NCBI GenBank assembly: GCA_963703355.1
Contig: OY969813.1
Location: forward strand, 2,108,001-2,172,000
Reading direction: 5' to 3'
Source of the DNA: Puia sp963703355
Lineage (GTDB): Bacteria; Bacteroidota; Bacteroidia; Chitinophagales; Chitinophagaceae
DNA length: 64,000 nucleotides
This document shows positions 7,628 through 15,484 of the stretch, piece by piece. The translations under genes and the position numbers were made by a program. Position 1 is the stretch's first letter. The number at the start of each line of letters is the position of its first letter. The notes under the pieces were generated by a model. It did no database searches, had not been told where the DNA came from, and saw only the letters and a list, made by a program, of their open reading frames with translations.

Positions 7628-10600
7628 CTAACTGCAGCCCATGCTGTTTCCGCAGTTCAGACATTTATAACAGGTTCCGCTGCGAATCGTAATATGTCCG
7701 CAGGTATTACAAGCCGGAGCATCGCTTTGCATACTTTTCGCTGCTGCATTCACTGCATCCAGGCCAGATTCAGATTTCATCGTCTTGTTAATTGCTTTCG
7801 CCTGAAGCGTACTTGCAGGTGATGCAACTGGTTTTGAAACAATTCTCACTTCACTCAATTCCGGCGTTTTTTTTTCCGGTTCTGCTACTGGCAAATCCCA
7901 TTCAGCAGTACCCGTATTTAATACTTCAGGTTTATCAAGCACGTGTACCAGATCCGTTCTTCCAAGATATTCATATGCCATTGAGCGGAAAATAAAGTCT
8001 ACTATGGAAGTTGTGCTCTTGATGTTTGGATGATCCACCATACCCGATGGCTCAAATCGCGTAAATACAAATTTCTCAACAAACTCTTCCAGAGGAACTC
8101 CGTATTGCAGTCCGATTGAAATGGCAATTGCAAAACAGTTCAACATACTACGCATGGTAGCTCCTTCTTTAGCCATATCTATAAAGATCTCTCCCAGAGA
8201 ACCGTCGGAATATTCTCCGGTTCTTAAGAAAATAACCTGTCCGTTTATCTTCGCCTTTTGCGTGAACCCTCTTCTTTTTGGAGGTAATGTTCTACGTTCG
8301 ACAATCGTCGCAAGCTCTCTTTTCAGCTTGGTATCCGGTGATGCCTGAACCCTTTTTTGAACTTCCACCAATAGTTCCTGAACCGTGAGCTTACTCATAT
8401 CAACGATATGCGGCTCCATTGCTACAAGCGGTTCATTCGAAATGGTAGCTACAGTTTCCTCGGGAGTTTCTGTTTTTTTCTTTTTATCCGACTTATTACT
8501 TAATGGTTGTGACAACTTGGATCCGTCACGATAAAGTGCGCAGGCTTTCAGTGCCAGTTTCCAGCTAAGTAAATAGGCGTCGGCGATTTCGTCAATCGTT
8601 GCTTCGTTTGGCAGGTTGATTGTTTTTGAAATGGCCCCACTTATAAATGGCTGCACCGCACTCATCATCCGAATATGCCCGTGTGCGTGAATAAAACGCT
8701 CACCTATTTTTCCGCATTTATTTGCACAGTCAAATACAGGAAGATGTTCTTTCTTTAAATAAGTTGCTCCTTCTACGGTCATTGTGCCACAGATATAATC
8801 ATTAGCTTCTGCGATTTCATTTTCACTGAATCCAAGCGCTTCGAGAAGATTCCATTCAAAATTATAATACTGTTCTGCCTGGAATCCCAGGCGCTGTAAA
8901 CATTCTTCACCGAGATTGTAAACATTAAATACAAATCCTATTTCAAATGCCGATGCAACTGCGTTGTCAAGTTTTTTTATTTCTTCAGCAAAGAATCCTT
9001 TTTCACTTAAAGTCTGGTGATTGATATGAGGCGCTCCTGCAAAAGTTCCCGCTCCCACGGCGTATTTGACAATAGAATCTATTTCTTTCTCTGCATACCC
9101 CATGTTCCTGAGAGCTGCAGGAACAGACTGGTTAATGATTTTAAAATAACCGCCACCGGAAAGTTTCTTAAACTTTACTAACGCAAAATCCGGTTCCACG
9201 CCTGTTGTATCACAATCCATCACAAGACCAATAGTTCCCGTGGGCGCGATAACAGTTGCCTGTGCATTGCGATAACCATATTTTTCTCCCAGCTGAACTG
9301 CATCGTCCCAGGCTTTGGTGGCAGAAGTGAGAAGATAATCGGGACAGTACTTTGCTTTTATCCCCTGAGGTTTAATTTGCAGGCCTTCATATTCATCTGC
9401 ATCGTATGCTGCAAGACGGTGATTACGCATTACGCGGAGCATAGCATCGCGGTTTTCCTCAAATTTTGGAAATGGTCCCATCGTTCTCGCGATCTCAGCA
9501 CTGGTTTTGTAGGAAATCCCGGTCATGATGGCACTTAGTGCACCAGCAATCCCTCTTGCTTCTTCGCTGTCATAAGCAATGCCCATCACCATCAGCATGG
9601 AGCCAAGGTTCGCATAGCCCAGGCCGAGAGTACGGTAATCGTAAGATAACTGTGCAACCTCCTTCGAAGGGAATTGGGCCATGAGAACTGAAATCTCAAG
9701 TACAGTTGTCCATAAACGACAGGTGTATTCGAATCCCTCCACATCGATGAAGTTGGTGGCTTCGTCATAAAATCTGCGGAGGTTAACGGAAGCCAGATTA
9801 CAGGCAGTGTTATCCAGAAACATATACTCGGAGCAGGGGTTGGAAGCCCGGATACGGCCACCATTCGGGCAGGTATGCCATTCATTTATGGTGGTATCGT
9901 ATTGGGTACCCGGGTCAGCACAACGCCATGCAGCGTACGAAATCTGATTCCAAACTTCTTTGGCGGGAATTTTTTTCATAACCCTGCCGTCGCTTCTCGC
10001 CTTCAATTCCCAGTCCTCATCGTTTTCCAGTTTCTCAAAAAAAGAATTGGGAATTCTAACTGAATTATTTGAATTCTGACCACTGACCGTTTTATAAGCC
10101 TCTCCTTCATAGTCGCTGGCATATCCCGCTGCTATCAGGGCGGCGACCTTCTTTTCTTCCTCCATCTTCCAGTTGATGAATTCCAGTATTTCCGGATGGT
10201 CCAGATCCAGACAAACCATTTTAGCCGCCCTGCGCGTGGTTCCACCGGATTTAATGGCACCTGCAGCGCGATCGCCAATCTTAAGAAAACTCATAAGTCC
10301 ACTCGAAGTCCCGCCTCCGCTGAGCTTTTCGCCTTCACCGCGAATATTGGAGAAATTGGTTCCAACACCGGAACCGTATTTGAAAATTCTCGCTTCCCTT
10401 ACCCATAAATCCATGATTCCACCATCATTCACCAAATCATCCTCAACACTCAAAATGAAACATGCATGCGGCTGGGGGCGCTCATAAGCAGAAGTCGACT
10501 TTTTTAAAAGCCCGTCAGCCTGGTCAACATAATAGTGACCCTGCGGTTTACCGGTAATACCATAGCTCTCATACAAGCCGGTATTGAACCACTGCGGGCT

Positions 10601-11002
10601 ATTGGGTACACACGCCTGGTTGAGTATCGAATAAACCAACTCTTCATAAAAAACAGTTGCATCCATTTCTGTAGCGAAGTATCCATACCGTACGCCCCAT
10701 ACTTTCCAGCAATTCGCCATTCTGTGGGCCACCTGTTTAATGGAACTTTCCCGGCCCATACTACCATCGGATAACGGTACTCCGGCTTTACGGAAATATT
10801 TTTGGGCAAGTATATCGGTAGCAATCTGGCTCCATCCCCTGGGCACTTCCACGTTCGTCATTTCGAAGACAATCTCACCCGTCGGATTACGAATTACCGA
10901 ACTACGGTAATCATATTCAAACTGGTCAAAGACATGAATGTCGTCGCGGGTATAACGACGGCTGAATTGCAAACCGTTCGCAGATTGCGTATGAGTGGCC
11001 AT
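7628..11002 (-). CDS. nrdJ: Adenosylcobalamin-dependent (class II) ribonucleotide reductase
   Basis: This 1124-residue protein reduces ribonucleotides to deoxyribonucleotides with vitamin B12 coenzyme, without oxygen and without a separate radical subunit. The catalytic core shows the Asn-Cys-Glu set in NPCSEYMFLDNTACNLASVN (near residue 388) and the PTGTIGLVMDCDTTGVEPD block typical of long-form NrdJ. The C-terminus ends in four Cys in CNTCGHITIRSGTCYKC plus further Cys near the end, the usual redox tail that re-reduces the active site. Length matches the long NrdJ family. No cobalamin riboswitch is visible upstream. It is transcribed alone, divergently from the GGGP synthase gene. Confidence 0.97.
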   Translation of the reverse strand: MATHTQSANGLQFSRRYTRDDIHVFDQFEYDYRSSVIRNPTGEIVFEMTNVEVPRGWSQIATDILAQKYFRKAGVPLSDGSMGRESSIKQVAHRMANCWKVWGVRYGYFATEMDATVFYEELVYSILNQACVPNSPQWFNTGLYESYGITGKPQGHYYVDQADGLLKKSTSAYERPQPHACFILSVEDDLVNDGGIMDLWVREARIFKYGSGVGTNFSNIRGEGEKLSGGGTSSGLMSFLKIGDRAAGAIKSGGTTRRAAKMVCLDLDHPEILEFINWKMEEEKKVAALIAAGYASDYEGEAYKTVSGQNSNNSVRIPNSFFEKLENDEDWELKARSDGRVMKKIPAKEVWNQISYAAWRCADPGTQYDTTINEWHTCPNGGRIRASNPCSEYMFLDNTACNLASVNLRRFYDEATNFIDVEGFEYTCRLWTTVLEISVLMAQFPSKEVAQLSYDYRTLGLGYANLGSMLMVMGIAYDSEEARGIAGALSAIMTGISYKTSAEIARTMGPFPKFEENRDAMLRVMRNHRLAAYDADEYEGLQIKPQGIKAKYCPDYLLTSATKAWDDAVQLGEKYGYRNAQATVIAPTGTIGLVMDCDTTGVEPDFALVKFKKLSGGGYFKIINQSVPAALRNMGYAEKEIDSIVKYAVGAGTFAGAPHINHQTLSEKGFFAEEIKKLDNAVASAFEIGFVFNVYNLGEECLQRLGFQAEQYYNFEWNLLEALGFSENEIAEANDYICGTMTVEGATYLKKEHLPVFDCANKCGKIGERFIHAHGHIRMMSAVQPFISGAISKTINLPNEATIDEIADAYLLSWKLALKACALYRDGSKLSQPLSNKSDKKKKTETPEETVATISNEPLVAMEPHIVDMSKLTVQELLVEVQKRVQASPDTKLKRELATIVERRTLPPKRRGFTQKAKINGQVIFLRTGEYSDGSLGEIFIDMAKEGATMRSMLNCFAIAISIGLQYGVPLEEFVEKFVFTRFEPSGMVDHPNIKSTTSIVDFIFRSMAYEYLGRTDLVHVLDKPEVLNTGTAEWDLPVAEPEKKTPELSEVRIVSKPVASPASTLQAKAINKTMKSESGLDAVNAAAKSMQSDAPACNTCGHITIRSGTCYKCLNCGNSMGCS

Positions 11003-11305
11003 ATAATGGAAATACTTTATGTGGTTAGGAAAATCGTTAGCCTATTAACAAATTGTTAAGCAGGAATCGAAAGTATTTTTTCATTTCCAATTTTCCCTCT
11101 GTTCATTTTCCACACCTGTGGAAAAAAACGGTTGATAAATCATGAACCCCAGTCCTGTATTCATTGAATTGATTTATGCACAATATTTTTGCCCTTGTTC
11201 ACAATATAAATTTTGGAAAAACACAAATAATCGTTTACCTGTTCGTTCTTTGGTACGTTTCGGAAAGCGGGAAAGTTTTCGCACATTTGTAAGGTAATCA
11301 ACCAC
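11003..11305. other. Divergent control region between nrdJ and the GGGP synthase gene
   Basis: This 303-bp gap must hold both promoters. The clearest element is the palindrome at 11106-11125. For the rightward gene, CACATTTG near 11283 is a partial -7 match at suitable distance. I see no riboswitch, tRNA or tandem array. Confidence 0.4.
11106..11125. promoter_or_regulatory. 20-bp palindrome made of two inverted DnaA-box-like sequences
   Basis: TTTTCCACA and its exact reverse complement TGTGGAAAA are separated by CC. Each arm is one base from the DnaA box TTATCCACA. It lies about 100 bp upstream of nrdJ, where a replication-linked or nucleotide-responsive regulator could bind. The binding protein is inferred, not shown. 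Confidence 0.4.
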
Positions 11306-12058
11306 ATGAAGGACGCGATCTACTCTTCCTTACTGCTAAAAAAAAGAACCAGGCGGAAATCGTTCGCGCTTCTCATAGACCCTGATAAAGTAGATCCGTC
11401 AAGGACCGAATCACTTATAGAGCTGGCAATAAAGGCGGCAGTTGACTACCTTTTCGTCGGGGGTAGTCTGGTCGTATCAGACCAGCTCGAGCAGGTAGTA
11501 AAGCAAATACGTTCCCTTTGTAAAATTCCCATTATCCTTTTTCCGGGGACCCCATCTCAGATATCTCCATGTGCAGATGCCCTGCTTTACCTTTCACTCA
11601 TATCCGGAAGGAATGCAGATTTGTTGATTGGTCAGCATGTGGTTTCAGCACCTGCAGTCCGCAAAACCGGCCTCGAAATCATATCCACAGGATATATGGT
11701 AATTGACGGCGGTGCTCCCACAACGGTTTCGTATATCAGCAACGCCCTGCCTATTCCTTCCGACAAAAATGAAATAGCATTGTGCACCGCAATGGCTGGG
11801 GAAATGCTTGGTATGAAGCTCATTTACATGGACGCCGGCAGCGGAGCCAGAAGAGCAATTTCAACGGAAATGATCGAACGGGTTTCGTCGAACATAGAAA
11901 TTCCGCTAATTATCGGTGGTGGCATTCAGACGCCCGAAAAGGTCTATTTAAACGCTAGAGCCGGTGCCGATCTGATCGTGGTAGGAAATGCAATCGAAAA
12001 AGACAGCTCACTCCTGCTTGAAATGGCCAGCGCATTACATTCCGTTTCTGTTATTTAA
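11306..12058 (+). CDS. Geranylgeranylglyceryl phosphate synthase family protein (PcrB/GGGPS-like)
   Basis: A 250-residue TIM-barrel protein with FALLIDPDKVD at the start, DYLFVGGSLV, IPIILFPGTPSQIS, LEIISTGYMVIDGG, MDAGSGA and the phosphate-binding IPLIIGGGIQTPEK...GADLIVVGNAIE. These are the signature blocks of GGGP synthases, which join a polyprenyl diphosphate to sn-glycerol-1-phosphate by an ether bond. The family is central to archaeal lipids; Bacteroidota carry their own group. Prenyl chain length and the product's use in this organism are unknown. The gene is monocistronic; the next genes belong to the arginine cluster and appear to have a separate promoter. Confidence 0.92.
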   Translation: MKDAIYSSLLLKKRTRRKSFALLIDPDKVDPSRTESLIELAIKAAVDYLFVGGSLVVSDQLEQVVKQIRSLCKIPIILFPGTPSQISPCADALLYLSLISGRNADLLIGQHVVSAPAVRKTGLEIISTGYMVIDGGAPTTVSYISNALPIPSDKNEIALCTAMAGEMLGMKLIYMDAGSGARRAISTEMIERVSSNIEIPLIIGGGIQTPEKVYLNARAGADLIVVGNAIEKDSSLLLEMASALHSVSVI

Positions 12059-12127
12059 TTGACTTTTATCTGCCGAATATTTAACATTCCCACCTTAAAA
12101 AATATCTCAAAAATTCTGGAAAAGCTG

Positions 12128-12135
12128 TTACTTTG
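12128..12135 (+). promoter_or_regulatory. Candidate -7 promoter element for the arginine cluster leader
   Basis: TTACTTTG differs from TAnnTTTG at one position and lies 37 bp before the ATG of the candidate leader peptide. No convincing -33 element is seen. It would start transcription near 12142. Confidence 0.35.
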
Positions 12136-12171
12136 TACAGTTAACAACTATTGTCATCCCATTTTCATAAA

Positions 12172-12303
12172 ATGAAAAAAAACTCACCCATATCAATCCT
12201 CACCGGAATGGTATTGCACGCCTTCAATAAGCGTGGGTTTTTTATAGCGCCAGTCCGCGTTATTTTTTCTGTTCGTCCCATTCCCTTTTGGGTACGACGT
12301 TGA
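12172..12303 (+). CDS. Candidate arginine leader peptide (attenuator ORF), 43 residues
   Basis: An ATG at 12172 opens a 43-codon frame beginning MKKNSPISILTG and ending FSVRPIPFWVRR followed by TGA. It holds five arginine codons (residues 21, 29, 35, 42, 43; CGT, CGC, CGT, CGA, CGT), all in the second half and with the last two directly before the stop. It lies about 105 bp upstream of the first gene of the arginine cluster, behind a possible promoter. A leader peptide whose translation senses charged Arg-tRNA is the natural reading. A terminator-like hairpin lies inside the frame (12217-12243), and a second hairpin (about 12273-12298) covers the last Arg codons. The alternative is a chance ORF over a terminator of the upstream gene. 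Confidence 0.5.
   Translation: MKKNSPISILTGMVLHAFNKRGFFIAPVRVIFSVRPIPFWVRR
12217..12243 (+). terminator. Terminator-like hairpin with T-run, inside the candidate leader ORF
   Basis: CACGC (12217-12221) pairs with GCGTG (12231-12235) around a 9-base loop, followed by GG and six T. It could end the GGGP synthase transcript, 160 bp downstream of its stop, or act as an attenuator of the arginine mRNA. Confidence 0.55.
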
Positions 12304-12357
12304 TATTTACCATCCATAGTTTTCCTTTAGGACCTATGCCCGTAATCAGCCGGCGTG

Positions 12358-12411
12358 TTCATTCAATGACCCGTTCATTGTTATTCAATTATCTCACGTA
12401 TTCATTCAATG
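12358..12411 (+). promoter_or_regulatory. Repeated and palindromic sequence just before the first arginine-cluster gene
   Basis: An 11-bp direct repeat, TTCATTCAATG, occurs at 12358-12368 and 12401-12411; the second copy contains the start codon of the GNAT gene. Between them CAATGA (12364-12369) and TCATTG (12375-12380) form an inverted repeat with 5-bp spacer. It could be a repressor operator or an mRNA element. ARG-box similarity is limited to the half-site ATTCA. Confidence 0.3.
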
Positions 12412-13134
12412 GAACAAGAACAAAAGTTCAGGATTCAAATCGCAGATCCCTCCCATCAGGATTTTGCAAAGATTATTTGTGACGAAATGGAATCTTCCGC
12501 CAAGGCCCGGGGAACGGGAATAGCCAAAAGAAGCCCTGACTACATCAAGGAAAAAATGCGGGAGGGAAAAGCTGTCATCGCATTTACCGAAGAGGGTATT
12601 TGGGCAGGTTTCTGCTATATAGAAACATGGAGCCACGGCGAATATGTTGCCAACTCTGGATTGATAGTGGCTCCTGCTTTTCGTAAAAGCGGTCTGGCAA
12701 AAAATATTAAGAAGAAGATTTTCGACCTGAGTCAGAAACTCTATCCCGAAGCCAAACTTTTCGGACTTACAACCGGACTGGCGGTAATGAAAATAAATTC
12801 AGATCTGGGATATGAGCCTGTTACTTATTCGGAGCTTACGCAGGACGAAGCTTTTTGGGCTGGCTGCAAAAGCTGCGTGAATTATGAAATTCTCATGAGC
12901 AAAGAAAGAAAAAATTGCATGTGTACTGCGATGCTGTATGATCCAAAGGATCAGAAGCCAAAAGAAACCGCACAGGATTTTGTGAAACATAGCAAACTCT
13001 ACGAACGCTTTATGAAAATTAAACAATGGGGATTGTTAAAAACAATCCTGCGTAAAGAAAGAGTCGATATGCTACTCACAGAACTTGGAATTATAAGAAC
13101 GAATAAATTCAAAAAAGAAAAACTGGCAAAATAA
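12409..13134 (+). CDS. GNAT family acyltransferase, first gene of the arginine cluster (candidate N-acylglutamate synthase)
   Basis: A 241-residue protein with a GNAT core at about residues 8-140; the acyl-CoA loop is in VAPAFRKSGLAKNIKKKIF (residues 87-105). A C-terminal extension contains C153-x2-C156 and C170-x-C172, a possible metal site. The cluster has no recognisable argA or argJ, so this enzyme is the best candidate for the first step, acylation of glutamate with acetyl- or succinyl-CoA. That role is inferred from position and family; the protein is not similar by eye to classical ArgA. It lies 16 bp upstream of argG, so the two are cotranscribed. Confidence 0.8.
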   Translation: MEQEQKFRIQIADPSHQDFAKIICDEMESSAKARGTGIAKRSPDYIKEKMREGKAVIAFTEEGIWAGFCYIETWSHGEYVANSGLIVAPAFRKSGLAKNIKKKIFDLSQKLYPEAKLFGLTTGLAVMKINSDLGYEPVTYSELTQDEAFWAGCKSCVNYEILMSKERKNCMCTAMLYDPKDQKPKETAQDFVKHSKLYERFMKIKQWGLLKTILRKERVDMLLTELGIIRTNKFKKEKLAK

Positions 13135-13150
13135 AAGGTTTCGACGCACG

Positions 13151-14365
13151 ATGAATAAAGAAAATAAAAAGGTCGTTTTAGCTTATAGCGGTGGTCTTGA
13201 CACCACTTATTGCGCCATTTATCTGAAAAAAATAAAAGGCCTCGAAGTGTATGCGCTCACCGTTAATACGGGAGGGTTTAGCGCTTCAGAATTAGAACAG
13301 ATTGAAAAACGAGCCAGGGCACTCGGAGTTGTTTCATTTAAATCAGTAGATGTTACAGAGGACTATTACCAATCCTGTATACGCTACCTGATATTCGGAA
13401 ATGTGTTGAAAAACGCAACATATCCTCTTAGTGTGAGTGCCGAAAGAATGGTTCAGGCAATAGCTGTAGCAAAATATGCTGAAGAGATAGGAGCTGCATT
13501 TGTGGCTCATGGTAGTACAGGTGCCGGAAATGATCAGGTACGATTTGACATGGTTTTTTCAGGCATGGCACCCGATGCAACAATTCTTACCCCGATCCGC
13601 GATTTGAAGCTCAGCCGCGAACAGGAAATCCAGTTCCTGAAAGAAAACGGAGTAGAGATGAATTTCGAAAAAGCCAAATACAGCATCAACAAAGGACTTT
13701 GGGGAACTTCGGTAGGCGGCCGGGAAACACTTAACTCAAAAGAATATTTACCCGAAGAAGCGTGGCCCACTCAATTATCAGAACATGAAATAAAAAAAAT
13801 AAGCCTTCATTTTGAAAAAGGTGAATTGAAATCTGTCAATGACAAAATTTTCGACCACCCGGTTCATGCAATACAATACCTGCAATCCATTGCACAACCT
13901 TTTGCTATCGGAAGGGATATCCATGTGGGTGACACAATTATAGGAATTAAAGGCAGGGTAGGATTCGAAGCTGCAGCCCCGCTGATAATTATTAAAGCAC
14001 ATCATTTGCTTGAAAAACATACGCTAACCAAATGGCAGCTTTATTGGAAGGACCAGTTAAGTGCGTGGTATGGAAACTGGCTCCATGAAGGACAAATGCT
14101 GGATCCCACAATGCGTAATATCGAAAAATTTCTGGCAGACTCTCAAACAACTGTTTCAGGAAAGGTTTTTGTTACGCTTGAACCCTACCGTTTTACGGTT
14201 ACAGGAATTGAAAGCGCTCACGATTTGATGAGTAGCCGTTTTGGGTCTTACGGAGAAATGAATAACGGCTGGTCCGGAGACGACGTAAAGGGTTTTGCAA
14301 AAATATTTGGAAATCAGACGTCCATATTCCATAAAATTAACGACGACGGAACTAACATAAAATGA
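13151..14365 (+). CDS. argG: Argininosuccinate synthase
   Basis: A 404-residue enzyme that joins citrulline and aspartate with ATP to form argininosuccinate. The ATP-pyrophosphatase P-loop VVLAYSGGLDTTYCAIYLK is at residues 8-26 and AAFVAHGSTGAGNDQVRFD lies near residue 120. The motif KYSINKGLWGTSVGG is also characteristic. The stop codon overlaps the argC start by four bases (ATGA), indicating translational coupling. It sits second in the cluster, after the GNAT gene. Confidence 0.96.
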   Translation: MNKENKKVVLAYSGGLDTTYCAIYLKKIKGLEVYALTVNTGGFSASELEQIEKRARALGVVSFKSVDVTEDYYQSCIRYLIFGNVLKNATYPLSVSAERMVQAIAVAKYAEEIGAAFVAHGSTGAGNDQVRFDMVFSGMAPDATILTPIRDLKLSREQEIQFLKENGVEMNFEKAKYSINKGLWGTSVGGRETLNSKEYLPEEAWPTQLSEHEIKKISLHFEKGELKSVNDKIFDHPVHAIQYLQSIAQPFAIGRDIHVGDTIIGIKGRVGFEAAAPLIIIKAHHLLEKHTLTKWQLYWKDQLSAWYGNWLHEGQMLDPTMRNIEKFLADSQTTVSGKVFVTLEPYRFTVTGIESAHDLMSSRFGSYGEMNNGWSGDDVKGFAKIFGNQTSIFHKINDDGTNIK

Positions 14366-15351
14366 AAAAAATCAGGATTGGAATAACCGGAGGTGCCGGA
14401 TACACCGGAGGAGAATTACTCCGCATTCTGGTAAATCATCCAGCTGCTGACCTGATATTTATTCAGAGTAAAAGTCATGCAGGTCAATTATTATCAGACG
14501 TGCATCAGGATTTATTTGGAGAAACAAATCTCCGTTTTTGTGAAACAATGTCGTCTGATATGGATGTCCTTTTTCTTTGTGTGGGCCACGGAGAAGCGAG
14601 GAAATTTTTGTTGGAAAATAAATTGAATCCCGAAGTTCGATTGATTGACCTTTCCCAGGATTTCCGACTGGAAGCGAACAATAAATTGGCTGATGAAGAA
14701 ATACCCTTTATCTATGGTCTTCCGGAATTAAATCATGAAAAAATTAAGTCCGCCAGAAAGATCGCCAATCCGGGATGTTTTGCAACCGCACTTGAACTGG
14801 GATTACTGCCACTGGCACACCTGGGATTACTGACTGAGGTTTATAGCACTGGAATTACAGGCTCCACCGGTGCGGGACAGGGATTAAATGCTACCTCTCA
14901 TTTTTCATGGCGTGCGAATAACATACAGGCTTACAAAACCCTTACCCATCAGCATCTTAACGAAGTGAATCAGTCGCTTAACCAATATCAAAAAGGCTTT
15001 GGTTTTGATAATCTTCATTTCGTGCCCTGGAGAGGCGATTTTACGCGCGGCATATTTGTAAGCTCCCAGTTAAAAACAAAAGTAAGCCTGAATGAGCTTA
15101 CAGGAATTTACAGGGACTTTTACAAAAATCACCCGTTTACTTTGATAAATGAGCACCCGATTTTTTTAAAACAGGTGGTCAACACAAATAAATGTCTTAT
15201 TCAACTGGAAAAGCAGGAAGATGTACTCGTTGTTCATTCAGCTCTTGACAATCTGTTGAAAGGGGCCAGCGGTCAGGCCGTACAAAATATGAATCTGATG
15301 TATGGACTCGACGAAACATCAGGATTAACATTTAAAGCAAATTATTTCTAG
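14362..15351 (+). CDS. argC: N-acetyl(or succinyl)-gamma-glutamyl-phosphate reductase
   Basis: A 329-residue NADPH-dependent reductase of the third step of ornithine-type synthesis. The nucleotide-binding start is IGITGGAGYTGGELLRIL (residues 6-23) and the catalytic Cys139 is in ANPGCFATALELGLLPL. STGITGSTGAGQ and the late EHPIFLKQVVNTNKC region also fit ArgC. It overlaps argG by four bases. Its stop codon is followed within 8 bp by GCTTAAGC-type repeats that fill the gap to argD. Confidence 0.95.
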   Translation: MKKIRIGITGGAGYTGGELLRILVNHPAADLIFIQSKSHAGQLLSDVHQDLFGETNLRFCETMSSDMDVLFLCVGHGEARKFLLENKLNPEVRLIDLSQDFRLEANNKLADEEIPFIYGLPELNHEKIKSARKIANPGCFATALELGLLPLAHLGLLTEVYSTGITGSTGAGQGLNATSHFSWRANNIQAYKTLTHQHLNEVNQSLNQYQKGFGFDNLHFVPWRGDFTRGIFVSSQLKTKVSLNELTGIYRDFYKNHPFTLINEHPIFLKQVVNTNKCLIQLEKQEDVLVVHSALDNLLKGASGQAVQNMNLMYGLDETSGLTFKANYF

Positions 15352-15358
15352 GCCAAAT

Positions 15359-15476
15359 GCGTAAAGCTTAAGGCTTAAAGCAAAGCCTGGAATTTGATAA
15401 TTGAATTAAATAAATAAAAAAAATAACTATTAAACATTAAAAAAGCCTTGTGCCTTATGCCTTGCGCTTTAAGCTT
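15359..15476. repeat. GCTTAAGC-type degenerate repeats, inverted, between argC and argD
   Basis: Copies around GCTTAAGGCTTAAAGC (15359-15387) recur in the opposite orientation at 15443-15476 (GCCTTGTGCC...GCTTTAAGCTT). The two sides could pair in the mRNA inside the operon. Similar sequence is found near 19533, 37021, 49664, 53801 and 53910. Confidence 0.8.
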
Positions 15477-15484
15477 AAAAAAAT

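Noticed and set aside
12288..12482. 64-residue plus-strand ORF before the GNAT gene
   Set aside because: It overlaps the GNAT start in another frame and lacks coding character.
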